The translations under genes were made by a program, and so were the position numbers. A stretch of DNA of 5,986 nt. Source: Saprospirales bacterium (GTDB lineage: Bacteria; Bacteroidota; Bacteroidia; Chitinophagales; Saprospiraceae). The notes under the pieces are model-generated. The model was not told the DNA's origin. It did no database searches and saw nothing but the letters and a program-made list of their open reading frames with translations. The stretch's first letter is position 1, and each line of letters starts with the position of its first letter. The stretch is from the NCBI GenBank assembly GCA_024642645.1, contig JAHEAS010000240.1, positions 1-5,986 on the forward strand, read 5' to 3'. Below are positions 1 to 5,986 of this stretch, in pieces.

Positions 1-2483
1 CGGAACAGCGGGTTGTCCACGAGGTAAATCACCTTGCCGCTTCCCTTGCCCTGTACCGCAAAAACAGCGGAGTTTTTCAGCTGCTTCTTCACGTTGGCAC
101 CGATGAAACCTTCCGACAAGAAATTGTCTTCAAGGTAGCCCACGTTCCAGGCCTCCTTCAGCAAGTCGAAGCGGAGGCTGCTCGTTTTCAACGAAAAATA
201 ATGACCCCGCAAGCCGAAAGCCAACGGATGCGAAGTATCCATCTTCACCCGCACCACAGCGCCAGGGTTGAAGTCAGAGATACTGCTTCGACTGCGGTCC
301 TTGAACAGCGCTGTGCGGTGGTCGAGGGCGATGCGCTCGGCCTCCGTTTTGACAGAGTCGGCATCGGCTGCTTTGGCAAATTTAGCTAGGCTAAAGCCCG
401 TTTTATCAGCAAGTGAGTAATTGGCGTTGCCAATGGCAATAAGATTGCCGCCACTGCTCACCCACTCGCCGAGCTTTTGCAATAGGGCCTCATCAAAGCC
501 GTAGCTGCCTTCGGGCAGCACCAACGTGTTGAAACCATCGAGGTCAAGGCTGCCCAAATTTCCGGCATCCACGATGGTGGCTGGGTAGTTCAACTCTTTG
601 TCGAAGTAAAACCAGACCTGACCGAACTCGTTGTCCTGTGTTTTTTCGCCCGAAAGCACCAGCACTTTCGGCCGCTCGATGAGGTGCATGGACGCCGAAC
701 CGAAGTCGTGCCCAGCGTCCACGAAGCCTGTCTTCACCGGCGTCATCGGGTAGTCGAACTTTGACGCAGCAGCCTGCACTGTTTCATCAAAAGAAGTGTG
801 CTTGCGGTTGTCGGCCCTGGTCACTACCAGGGTTCCGGTCGGCCACAACTTGCCCGCCAAGGCAAAAGGCAGTTCCGCATTCCGGCAAATAATGCCCTGT
901 TTCAGCAATTCTGCCAGCAGCCGGGCACTCTGCACCGAGTTCCAATCGGCGAGGTAAGCGTAGGGCGTCGCCAGCGTTTTATTGGCGGTTTGTTTCCTAA
1001 TGTCGTAACCCAACTGTGTCGGGTCGAGGCGCTGGCGGGTAGCGAACGCTTCCACGCCATGCGCATGAAGCAGTGACCAAGCCGTTATATCGTAGGTGTT
1101 TGAGTCCACCACAGTGGCTTCGGGGTCGAGCAGCACTTGGGCCAGCAGGCCCTTTGGTTGGTAAGCACTCACCACGAGGTCGTTTTCGTCTACGGTAAAT
1201 TTGTCCTCCAAACCCGTTACGTAATCATAGCCCACCAGCCCGGCGCTGGCCTTTCCAGCCTTGCCGTATTGGATACCGATGCGGTCCAGTTGTGCCATCA
1301 ACGCCTTGATTTTCGGCACTGGGTTCGTGCTTTTCACCACATATGCCTTGTACTCACCCGGCGGGGTGTTTTTGGATTTTTTGTAAAAATCGGCAAAGTT
1401 CTGCACGATTCGCCCTGCGTTTTCCGAAGAAACCTCCACGGTGGAAAGCGCCGTGGCCCGGTGGTGCGCCACCCTATCGGCGAGGGTCAGCGTATCGCCG
1501 TTGGGCATCGTGATAGCCCTGCCCGCCCGGGAGTGCCCGCCCTGCTCGTAGGTCATGCCGATAGCGCCGTTGAAGCAAGGATAGGTGTCGCCGTAGCTGG
1601 GATACAGCAAGTCGAAGATTTCTTTCGTGAAATACAGCCAGCCGTTTTGGTCGAAGTATTTGGCGTGGTTCCGCCCTATTTCCACCTGAAAATCGGCTTG
1701 CCATTTTGTGAGGTAGTTGTGGTAAGGTTGCGCTGCTGGCGCAAAATAGTAGGGTGCATCGTAGTACTGTTCGTGGAGGTCGGCGACGATTTGGGGCAGC
1801 CAGGCATTGTAAATTTTGAGTCGGTTCTGGGTTTCTACTTGTGTGCTCCAAGCCCAGTCCCGATTGAGGTCAAAGAGGTAGTGGTTCACCCGGCCACCGG
1901 GCCAGGGTTCGTCATGTTCCCGCGCCTTTGGGCTGGGGTCGGGCACACCGGGGCTGACCTGTCGGTACCACGCCGTGTACCGGCTGTACCCGTCGGGGTT
2001 CACGCTCGGCTCGATTAGCACTACAGTGTTTTTGAGCCATTCGGCAGACTCCCGGTTGTTGGGGTTGACGAGGTCGTAGAGTACGGGCATGGATGCCTCG
2101 CTGCCCGCTGCCTCGTTGCCATGCACACTGAATCCCAGCCAGACGATGGCGATGGGGATGGCGTTTTCGGCGGTGCCGGGCATGATGCCTGCGTTGCGCA
2201 GGTTGTTCAGTTTGATGTCTTCGATGCGGCGGATGTTTTCCGGCGTACTCACGATGGCAAGGATTTGCGGGCGCAGCTCGTTCGTTCGCCCAAATTCCAC
2301 CAATTTGACCCGGTCGCTATGGGCGGCTACATGCTGGTAGTAGGCCACCAACTGACTATGCTCGGAGAACTGGCTCCCGATTTTGTGGGGGAGAAATTCG
2401 TCGGGCGTGAGGAGGGTCGATTGGGCGGTGGCGGCCACTGAGAGGAGTATCAGCAGGGCGAGGAAAGGGAGTTTTTTCAACAT
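1..2483 (-). CDS. Secreted M14-family zinc carboxypeptidase with C-terminal GATase1-like domain (C-terminus cut by window edge)
   Basis: One open frame of 827 codons runs from ATG at 2483 to the left edge without a stop. Residues 1-20 (MLKKLPFLALLILLSVAATA) form a typical Sec signal peptide with no lipobox Cys, so the enzyme should act in the periplasm or outside. The M14 zinc-peptidase site is complete: H121-G-N-E124 and H237 (in DLHEQ) as zinc ligands, NPDGY at 162-166 followed by R174, the substrate carboxylate pair N207-R208, and the general base E313 in MTYEQGG. Family knowledge then predicts zinc-dependent removal of C-terminal residues from peptides. From about residue 600 a Rossmann-like segment (RPKVLVLSG, then LVLPEG and GGNLIAIG) resembles the GATase1-like domain found in large Bacteroidota M14 enzymes. 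The frame ends in VDNPLF, which in such proteins lies near the C-terminus, so probably only some tens of residues are missing. It is divergent from the dehydrogenase gene. The exact substrate is unknown. Confidence 0.93.
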   Translation of the reverse strand, partial: MLKKLPFLALLILLSVAATAQSTLLTPDEFLPHKIGSQFSEHSQLVAYYQHVAAHSDRVKLVEFGRTNELRPQILAIVSTPENIRRIEDIKLNNLRNAGIMPGTAENAIPIAIVWLGFSVHGNEAAGSEASMPVLYDLVNPNNRESAEWLKNTVVLIEPSVNPDGYSRYTAWYRQVSPGVPDPSPKAREHDEPWPGGRVNHYLFDLNRDWAWSTQVETQNRLKIYNAWLPQIVADLHEQYYDAPYYFAPAAQPYHNYLTKWQADFQVEIGRNHAKYFDQNGWLYFTKEIFDLLYPSYGDTYPCFNGAIGMTYEQGGHSRAGRAITMPNGDTLTLADRVAHHRATALSTVEVSSENAGRIVQNFADFYKKSKNTPPGEYKAYVVKSTNPVPKIKALMAQLDRIGIQYGKAGKASAGLVGYDYVTGLEDKFTVDENDLVVSAYQPKGLLAQVLLDPEATVVDSNTYDITAWSLLHAHGVEAFATRQRLDPTQLGYDIRKQTANKTLATPYAYLADWNSVQSARLLAELLKQGIICRNAELPFALAGKLWPTGTLVVTRADNRKHTSFDETVQAAASKFDYPMTPVKTGFVDAGHDFGSASMHLIERPKVLVLSGEKTQDNEFGQVWFYFDKELNYPATIVDAGNLGSLDLDGFNTLVLPEGSYGFDEALLQKLGEWVSSGGNLIAIGNANYSLADKTGFSLAKFAKAADADSVKTEAERIALDHRTALFKDRSRSSISDFNPGAVVRVKMDTSHPLAFGLRGHYFSLKTSSLRFDLLKEAWNVGYLEDNFLSEGFIGANVKKQLKNSAVFAVQGKGSGKVIYLVDNPLF

Positions 2484-2525
2484 AGGAATTTTGATGCGCT
2501 TCGCAAAGCAGTCAATGATTGTTGG

Positions 2526-2533
2526 CAAATGTA
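2526..2533 (-). promoter_or_regulatory. Bacteroidota-type -7 element for the carboxypeptidase
   Basis: Read on the minus strand, these bases are TACATTTG, an exact match to the Bacteroidota -7 consensus TAnnTTTG. The element lies 42 bases before the carboxypeptidase ATG, giving an inferred leader of roughly 35 bases. A possible -33 TTTG sits at 2558-2561 (minus strand), 24 bases upstream, slightly longer than the usual spacing, so the -33 is the weaker part of the call. Confidence 0.55.
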
Positions 2534-2534
2534 G

Positions 2535-2565
2535 AAACTTGCCCCTAATTGCCCGGCCAAAGTTT
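2535..2565. repeat. Small inverted repeat between the two divergent -7 elements
   Basis: AAACTT at 2535-2540 and AAGTTT at 2560-2565 are a perfect 6-bp inverted pair around a 19-base spacer. The spacer begins inside a short direct repeat, TTGCCC at 2539-2544 and 2549-2554, ten bases apart. The dyad axis lies almost midway between the two opposed -7 elements. It could be an operator serving both promoters, but 6-bp arms are short and may only reflect the symmetry of back-to-back promoters. Confidence 0.3.
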
Positions 2566-2572
2566 AGCTTTG
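2565..2572 (+). promoter_or_regulatory. Bacteroidota-type -7 element for the dehydrogenase-phosphorylase pair
   Basis: The bases TAGCTTTG match TAnnTTTG exactly. A possible -33 TTG at 2539-2541 lies 23 bases upstream, at the long end of the spacing reported for this promoter class. Transcription starting about 7 bases downstream would give a leader of only about 15 bases before the TTG start at 2595. That fits the lack of any Shine-Dalgarno sequence there and supports that start. Confidence 0.55.
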
Positions 2573-2594
2573 CCTTCAATCAACCGAACTCGTT

Positions 2595-3359
2595 TTGGAA
2601 AAAATATTTTACAACAAAACCGCCATCATCACCGGGGCAGGCACCGGCATCGGGTTTGAAATTGCGAAGCAACTAGCTGCCCAAGGCGCAGCCGTCATCC
2701 TCAACGACCTGGATGCTGGCTTGGCTAAAAAAGCAGCCCAAACCATTGCGGCAGTTGGCGGCAAAGTACTGCCCATGGGTGGTGATGCCAGCGACCTCAG
2801 CTTTTTGCAAAACCTTGTGGATGAGGCAGTTGCGAGGTTTGGCCATTTGGACATCGCTGTGGCAAATGCTGGGATTACCACTTACGGCGATTTCTTTGAG
2901 TACACACCGGAGCAGTTCCAGCAACTCGTAGCAGTCAATTTACAGGGCAGCTTTTTCCTCGCCCAATTTGCCGCAAGGCAGATGAAAGCACAAGGCATGG
3001 GTGGACGCATCTTGTTCATGTCCAGCGTGACGGGGCATCAGTCGCATCGGCATTTGGCCACCTACGGCATGACGAAGGCCGGGCTGGAACAATTGGCTCG
3101 TGGCCTTGTGGCGGAATTGGCGCCGTTGCAAATCACCGTGAATGCCGTCGCTCCCGGTGCCACGCTCACCGAGCGCACCACGGGAGATGCCGACTACGCC
3201 GAAACTTGGAAAAAAATAACCCCAACTGGACGAGCAGCTACCGTGCAGGATATCGCCCATGCCGCCCTATTTTTGTTGTCGCCCTTGGCAGGGCAAATCA
3301 CCGGGCAGACACTGGTGGTGGACGGCGGATGGACGGCGGTAAGTCCGCAGCCTGGTTAG
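2595..3359 (+). CDS. Short-chain dehydrogenase/reductase (SDR, classical type), TTG start
   Basis: This 254-residue protein has the standard length and motif order of a classical SDR, a cytoplasmic NAD(P)-dependent oxidoreductase. The dinucleotide-binding TGAGTGIG is at residues 13-20, D64 follows strand beta-3, NAG is at 91-93, and the catalytic tetrad is N115, S144, Y157 and K161. PG at 187-188 and the C-terminal VDGG are also present. D38 at the end of beta-2 (LNDLD) favours NAD over NADP; that is an inference from the fold. The start is TTG at 2595: an in-frame TAG lies at 2565-2567, no other start codon lies between, and the next Met is M61, beyond the nucleotide-binding loop. The phosphorylase gene follows after 46 bases, so co-transcription is likely. 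The substrate cannot be read from sequence; SDRs of this form act on sugars, acyl chains, steroids or other alcohols. Confidence 0.93.
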   Translation: MEKIFYNKTAIITGAGTGIGFEIAKQLAAQGAAVILNDLDAGLAKKAAQTIAAVGGKVLPMGGDASDLSFLQNLVDEAVARFGHLDIAVANAGITTYGDFFEYTPEQFQQLVAVNLQGSFFLAQFAARQMKAQGMGGRILFMSSVTGHQSHRHLATYGMTKAGLEQLARGLVAELAPLQITVNAVAPGATLTERTTGDADYAETWKKITPTGRAATVQDIAHAALFLLSPLAGQITGQTLVVDGGWTAVSPQPG

Positions 3360-3405
3360 TTGGCAGTCAGTGTTCTCCGAATTCATCATTCATCATTTGA
3401 GAAAA

Positions 3406-4233
3406 ATGCTTTACGAACAAATACAAGAAGCCACCGCCTTTTTGCGGGGCAAAACCGATTTCCAACCTCGCTTCGGCATTATCCTCGGCACGGGGTTAAG
3501 TGGGTTGGCGAACGATATTGAAGTGGTCGAATCCATTGATTATCAAGATATTCCACACTTCCCAGTGTCCACGGTGGAGAGTCATGCTGGTAAGCTAATT
3601 TTTGGCAAACTGGCTGGCACAAACGTTGTGGCGATGGCGGGCCGTTTCCATTATTACGAGGGCTACTCCATGCAGCAAGTGACGTTCCCCGTGCGGGCAA
3701 TGAAGGCGCTGGGCGTGGATTGCTTGCTTATTTCGAATGCGGCGGGCAGCGTGAACGCCGATATGGAAGCAGGCGACCTCGTGTTCATCCGAGACCATAT
3801 CAACCTGCACCCCGACAACCCGTTGCGTGGTCCGAACGATGAGCGACTGGGTGTCCGCTTCCCCGACATGCTGCATACTTACGACCCGGATATGCTGGCG
3901 TTTGCCTCGGATATTGCGCAAGCGAATAACATCAGGGCACACCGTGGCGTGTACGTGGCGCTGCCCGGCCCGAATCTGGAAACGCCTGCCGAGTACGAGT
4001 TTTTGCACCGCATCGGCGCCGACGTGGTGGGCATGAGCACGGTACCGGAAGTGCTTGTATCAAGACATGCTGGGCTTCGGGTTTTCGTCGTATCGGTGGT
4101 ATCAAATAAAAGCTATCCACTTTCGGCCATTCGGGAGACTTCGCTGGAAGATGTGATTGCGACGGTTAGTACTGCAGAACCCAAGGTGACACTCGTGGTG
4201 AAGGAGATGCTGCGAAAATTGGCAGGGCTTTAA
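3406..4233 (+). CDS. punA: Purine nucleoside phosphorylase, trimeric (PNP/MTAP) family, 6-oxopurine type
   Basis: The 275-residue product has the full motif set of trimeric purine nucleoside phosphorylases, which split inosine and guanosine (and deoxy forms) with phosphate into free base and (deoxy)ribose-1-phosphate in cytoplasmic purine salvage. The phosphate loop is GIILGTGLSG (24-33). Then follow H60, AGRFHYYEGY (78-87) with R80 and H82, SNAAGS (110-115), ETPAEY (192-197) with purine-binding E196, GMSTVPEV (209-216) with M210, and N234 in VSNKS. Asn at 234, where methylthioadenosine phosphorylases carry Asp, together with NAAG, points to 6-oxopurine specificity. ATG at 3406 was chosen because it follows an A-rich GAGAAAA leader and gives the usual family N-terminus. 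A GTG at 3370 in the same frame would add 12 residues of unlikely sequence. The gene lies 46 bases after the dehydrogenase and is probably in its operon. No clear terminator follows directly. The symbol is by family resemblance. Confidence 0.95.
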   Translation: MLYEQIQEATAFLRGKTDFQPRFGIILGTGLSGLANDIEVVESIDYQDIPHFPVSTVESHAGKLIFGKLAGTNVVAMAGRFHYYEGYSMQQVTFPVRAMKALGVDCLLISNAAGSVNADMEAGDLVFIRDHINLHPDNPLRGPNDERLGVRFPDMLHTYDPDMLAFASDIAQANNIRAHRGVYVALPGPNLETPAEYEFLHRIGADVVGMSTVPEVLVSRHAGLRVFVVSVVSNKSYPLSAIRETSLEDVIATVSTAEPKVTLVVKEMLRKLAGL

Positions 4234-4260
4234 TTTAAAAAAAGGATAATGCTAATATAA

Positions 4261-4296
4261 ATCACCGCATAGTGATAAAAATCATCGTATGGAGAT
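4261..4296. repeat. Two related 16-base motifs spaced 20 bases apart
   Basis: ATCACCGCATAGTGAT (4261-4276) and ATCATCGTATGGAGAT (4281-4296) agree at 12 of 16 positions and are separated by AAAA. The first has perfect 5-bp dyad arms, ATCAC and GTGAT; the second keeps only ATC and GAT. A combined form is ATCAYCGYATRGWGAT. A 20-base repeat puts both copies on nearly the same helical face, as expected for cooperative binding by a dimeric regulator. They lie 28 bases after the phosphorylase stop. No regulator can be named. Confidence 0.45.
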
Positions 4297-4610
4297 ATGG
4301 TGTGAAACAATTGTCATTATAATTTAAAACACTGATTTTTTTTAGGCTCATAGTTCATTTTAATTGATTTATGTCAGCTACATTTTATTTGCCATTTCTG
4401 CTTCTCTTGGTAATTTTGTTAAAACATAAGAAGCATAGAATTGTTGTAATACCTACTATTCTCCTTAATCCTGCCACTCACATTCAGTTGAAAATTATCT
4501 GCTCATTAAATTTATCAGAAGCGCTAATAGTGCTTTCAAGTTTAGACAATTATAAACCAAAATTACAAATACCATGGAGTATTCAACTTATATTTTGCCA
4601 ATCCTATAAA

Positions 4611-4643
4611 TGATATTCTGAATTTTTCTGGTTCAGAATATCA
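4611..4643. repeat. Perfect 12-bp inverted repeat (stem-loop)
   Basis: TGATATTCTGAA (4611-4622) and TTCAGAATATCA (4632-4643) are exact reverse complements around a 9-base loop, TTTTTCTGG. The stem is AT-rich and no T-run follows on either strand, so it is not a textbook intrinsic terminator. It could still end transcription from the phosphorylase operon, stabilise an RNA 3' end, or be a protein-binding site. Confidence 0.6.
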
Positions 4644-4647
4644 CTAC

Positions 4648-4836
4648 CTAAATTAGACCTTGTTCGGAATTTAGCTTCCCTTTTACTGATGCATCGTCAG
4701 TAAAGGGTATCGCATTCTTCTCACCTTGATGATGTTTTTGTGCAGTAAGCGCTTCAAAACAGGCGCTGTGTTCTATAGCTTTCCTGTTGCCAAATACCCC
4801 TGTCATTAGTGAACCAACTGCACCGTGAACTAAGCT
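4648..4836 (-). pseudogene. Possible decayed coding fragment of unknown family
   Basis: On the minus strand, 62 codons are open between stops, ending at the TAG at 4650-4648. The reading looks protein-like (HGAVGSLMTGVFGNRKAIEH, later NAIPFTDDASVKGKL) and the DNA is clearly richer in GC than its flanks. An internal ATG at 4806 would give a 52-residue peptide, but no ribosome-binding or promoter motif supports it. The glycine-rich start loosely recalls a conserved helix of Amt ammonium transporters (HGVGG followed by LLTGVF), but the rest does not fit and I do not assign it. It could be the remnant of a gene, a small protein, or chance. Confidence 0.25.
4678..4707. repeat. Second stem-loop with one bulged base
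   Basis: CCCTTTTACTGA (4678-4689) pairs with TCAGTAAAGGG (4697-4707) apart from one extra T. The loop, TGCATCG, can close further with a T-G wobble and a G-C pair to leave a CAT triloop. No T-run follows on either strand, so a simple terminator role is doubtful. The hairpin lies inside the possible minus-strand coding relic, and its symmetry makes both strands read as similar peptides (FTDDASVK and FTDASSVK). Confidence 0.5.
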
Positions 4837-5018
4837 TTAGGCATCTCTTGATTCGAAGTATGAAAATTTGAATTTTATCCTTTTTATGAATTGCAAGCTA
4901 ATTGAATAAAAAAAAGCGCAATCAAAAAATCAAATAAATTCATTTTACCCTTAAAATACTATCATCCCTATCTCCAATGCTCAAAGGTTAGGTTGCAGTG
5001 CGAAAAAATCGAATTAAG

Positions 5019-5986
5019 ATGAGACTATTACCCCGAATTCGCGACGCTGCTACTAGCCTTTCTATGTGGAACCGTTTTCTTGGCTTTTCCCATAAATATT
5101 TAGCTAGCAGAAGCATCATGTTCATCGCATTTGTAGTGATGAACTTACTTATGTTTTTCACACCTAGCCAATCTTATAGCCAATTGTGTGAGAATCCCGT
5201 GCCCTACTTCGTTGTTGATTTGAGCGCATCTCCTGCTGCCTCAATTACCATGACAATTGGTGGCCATAATGCTATTGAGCCATGTTGTACCGATCAGCCA
5301 GCAAATCACAATTGCCAAGAGTTCCTTTTCATCATGCACCCAGATGCTATTGGTCTAAGTTTTACCCAGCCCGATCCACCGAGAATGTGCGATATTGATG
5401 TGTATCATTTAGACCAAGGATGTCCAATACCACATGGCGCTCAAAGTATTTGTGCACCATTTTGTGATTATCCAGTTTTTAATCCAATCACTCTGCAATA
5501 TGAAATTCCCATTACCATCTGCAAGGATGGTCATTTCAACGAAACAGTCGTGAAATTCATGTCTGTGACTACGCCTCGTTTCGATGAGTTTACACTCAAT
5601 GAGAGTTGTGACCACCCAATTTCTGTATTTGGTGTACCTGAGCCAGTTGACTGGTCCTGTACTACACCCGCTTCCAATTTGCAGTATTTGGATTGTGGTT
5701 CAGGTCCCGGTGTCAACATTGATTGTGCAAATCCCGTCTTTAATTACACGGGGCCACCTATCATGGAGTGTAATGGGCAAACGTTCACCTACTGCGTTCA
5801 GCCATCGGCTGAAAACCAGTGTCTGCTAAACCCAATTTTTGGCGCTGTGACTTTGTATCCAGACCCACGGGACTACACCGCTTCGATAAGCTCAAGCTGT
5901 GCAAATGGAGTCTCCGTTTTTACTGCCACAGTTGATGGATTCCCTTGCCCGCAAAGTTTAGCTTACCAATGGCTTGACCCCTTAGG
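5019..5986 (+). CDS. Secreted Cys-rich surface or extracellular protein, N-terminal part (3' end beyond window)
   Basis: An open frame of 322 codons runs from ATG at 5019 to the right edge. Residues 33-54 (IMFIAFVVMNLL then MFFTPSQSYS) form a hydrophobic export segment with a plausible cleavage site near S54-Q55. The basic region before it is unusually long, about 32 residues, so M16 (5064) is a possible alternative start; M34 would leave no basic region. The mature part has 18 cysteines in about 268 residues, including a CC pair at 89-90, pointing to disulfide bonds outside the cytoplasm. Residues about 57-185 (PCCTD, then FIMHPDAIGL, and ITICKDG near 168) resemble a domain I recall from the N-terminus of very large Bacteroidota proteins that end in gliding-motility-associated or type IX sorting domains; that C-terminus cannot be checked here. 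I see no catalytic motif. Adhesion or a structural surface role is inference. GC is lower than in the genes upstream. Confidence 0.85.
   Translation, partial: MRLLPRIRDAATSLSMWNRFLGFSHKYLASRSIMFIAFVVMNLLMFFTPSQSYSQLCENPVPYFVVDLSASPAASITMTIGGHNAIEPCCTDQPANHNCQEFLFIMHPDAIGLSFTQPDPPRMCDIDVYHLDQGCPIPHGAQSICAPFCDYPVFNPITLQYEIPITICKDGHFNETVVKFMSVTTPRFDEFTLNESCDHPISVFGVPEPVDWSCTTPASNLQYLDCGSGPGVNIDCANPVFNYTGPPIMECNGQTFTYCVQPSAENQCLLNPIFGAVTLYPDPRDYTASISSSCANGVSVFTATVDGFPCPQSLAYQWLDPL

Larger units (their letters stand above)
4234..5018. other. Long AT-rich intergenic region without a convincing intact gene
   Basis: This 785-base stretch separates the phosphorylase from the secreted protein. By hand count, 4261-4500 is about 30% GC, against about 57% in a sample of the phosphorylase gene and about 49% in samples of the downstream gene. 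It holds the paired 16-base motif (4261-4296), a perfect inverted repeat (4611-4643), a second hairpin (4678-4707) and a possible minus-strand coding relic (4648-4836) where GC rises to about 43%. The stretch 4841-5018 carries A-tracts and should include the promoter and leader of the secreted-protein gene, but I found no TAnnTTTG match there. I see no tRNA-like fold. An 80-codon frame at 4371-4613 is not convincing as a gene. Confidence 0.7.

Noticed and set aside
1137..2018. A 293-codon open frame on the plus strand
   Set aside because: It lies wholly antisense to the carboxypeptidase, whose frame has all catalytic motifs across this span. Its translation shows no recognisable domain; long antisense frames are common opposite GC-rich genes.
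3381..3397. Tandem repeat of ATTCATC (two and a half copies) before the phosphorylase ATG
   Set aside because: Too short to distinguish from chance in a small spacer; no dyad and no match to a known site.
3370..3405. GTG at 3370 as the phosphorylase start
   Set aside because: It would add 12 residues encoded by a TTCATCA-repeat spacer. The ATG at 3406 has an A-rich leader and gives the normal family N-terminus.
4330..4345. Run of eight T after CACTGA as a terminator for the phosphorylase operon
   Set aside because: No stable hairpin can be drawn immediately upstream of the T-run.
4371..4613. An 80-codon plus-strand frame with a hydrophobic N-terminus (MSATFYLPFLLLLVILL)
   Set aside because: It sits in 30% GC DNA where Leu/Ile-rich translations arise readily, has no ribosome-binding or promoter motif, and matches no family I know. 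Its stop overlaps the inverted repeat at 4611, which I treat as coincidence.
4748..4767. AGCGC ... GCGCT inverted pair
   Set aside because: The arms are only 5 bp with a long spacer and lie within the possible coding relic; not distinguishable from chance.
5409..5829. Several 62-81 codon frames on both strands inside the secreted-protein gene
   Set aside because: They overlap a continuous 322-codon frame with signal peptide and regular Cys spacing, and have no features of their own.

Overview
The window looks like chromosomal DNA from a member of the Bacteroidota, plausibly near Saprospiria/Cytophagia. Three things suggest this: two TAnnTTTG-type -7 promoter elements, a secreted M14 carboxypeptidase of the large two-part type common in that phylum, and a Cys-rich exported protein whose first domain resembles those at the N-terminus of very large Bacteroidota surface proteins. 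The placement is inferred from sequence character, not from a marker gene.

Layout. Positions 1-2483 (minus strand) are one uninterrupted reading frame of 827 codons: the N-terminal bulk of a zinc carboxypeptidase whose last residues lie beyond the left edge. Positions 2484-2594 are a compact divergent promoter region. Positions 2595-3359 (plus) encode a short-chain dehydrogenase/reductase that starts on TTG. Positions 3406-4233 (plus), 46 bases further on, encode a trimeric-type purine nucleoside phosphorylase. Positions 4234-5018 are a long, AT-rich stretch with no convincing intact gene. It holds a pair of related 16-base motifs 20 bases apart, a perfect 12-bp inverted repeat, a second hairpin, and a possible decayed minus-strand coding fragment. 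Positions 5019-5986 (plus) are the N-terminal 322 codons of a secreted Cys-rich protein that continues past the right edge.

Working together. The dehydrogenase and the phosphorylase are probably co-transcribed from the promoter just upstream of the TTG start; the carboxypeptidase is read the opposite way from an overlapping promoter. Peptide degradation outside the cytoplasm and purine nucleoside salvage inside it both fit a scavenging heterotroph, but nothing ties the four genes into one pathway. I see no CRISPR array, intact mobile element, rRNA or tRNA, and no clear new multi-gene system. The least explained part of the window is 4234-5018.
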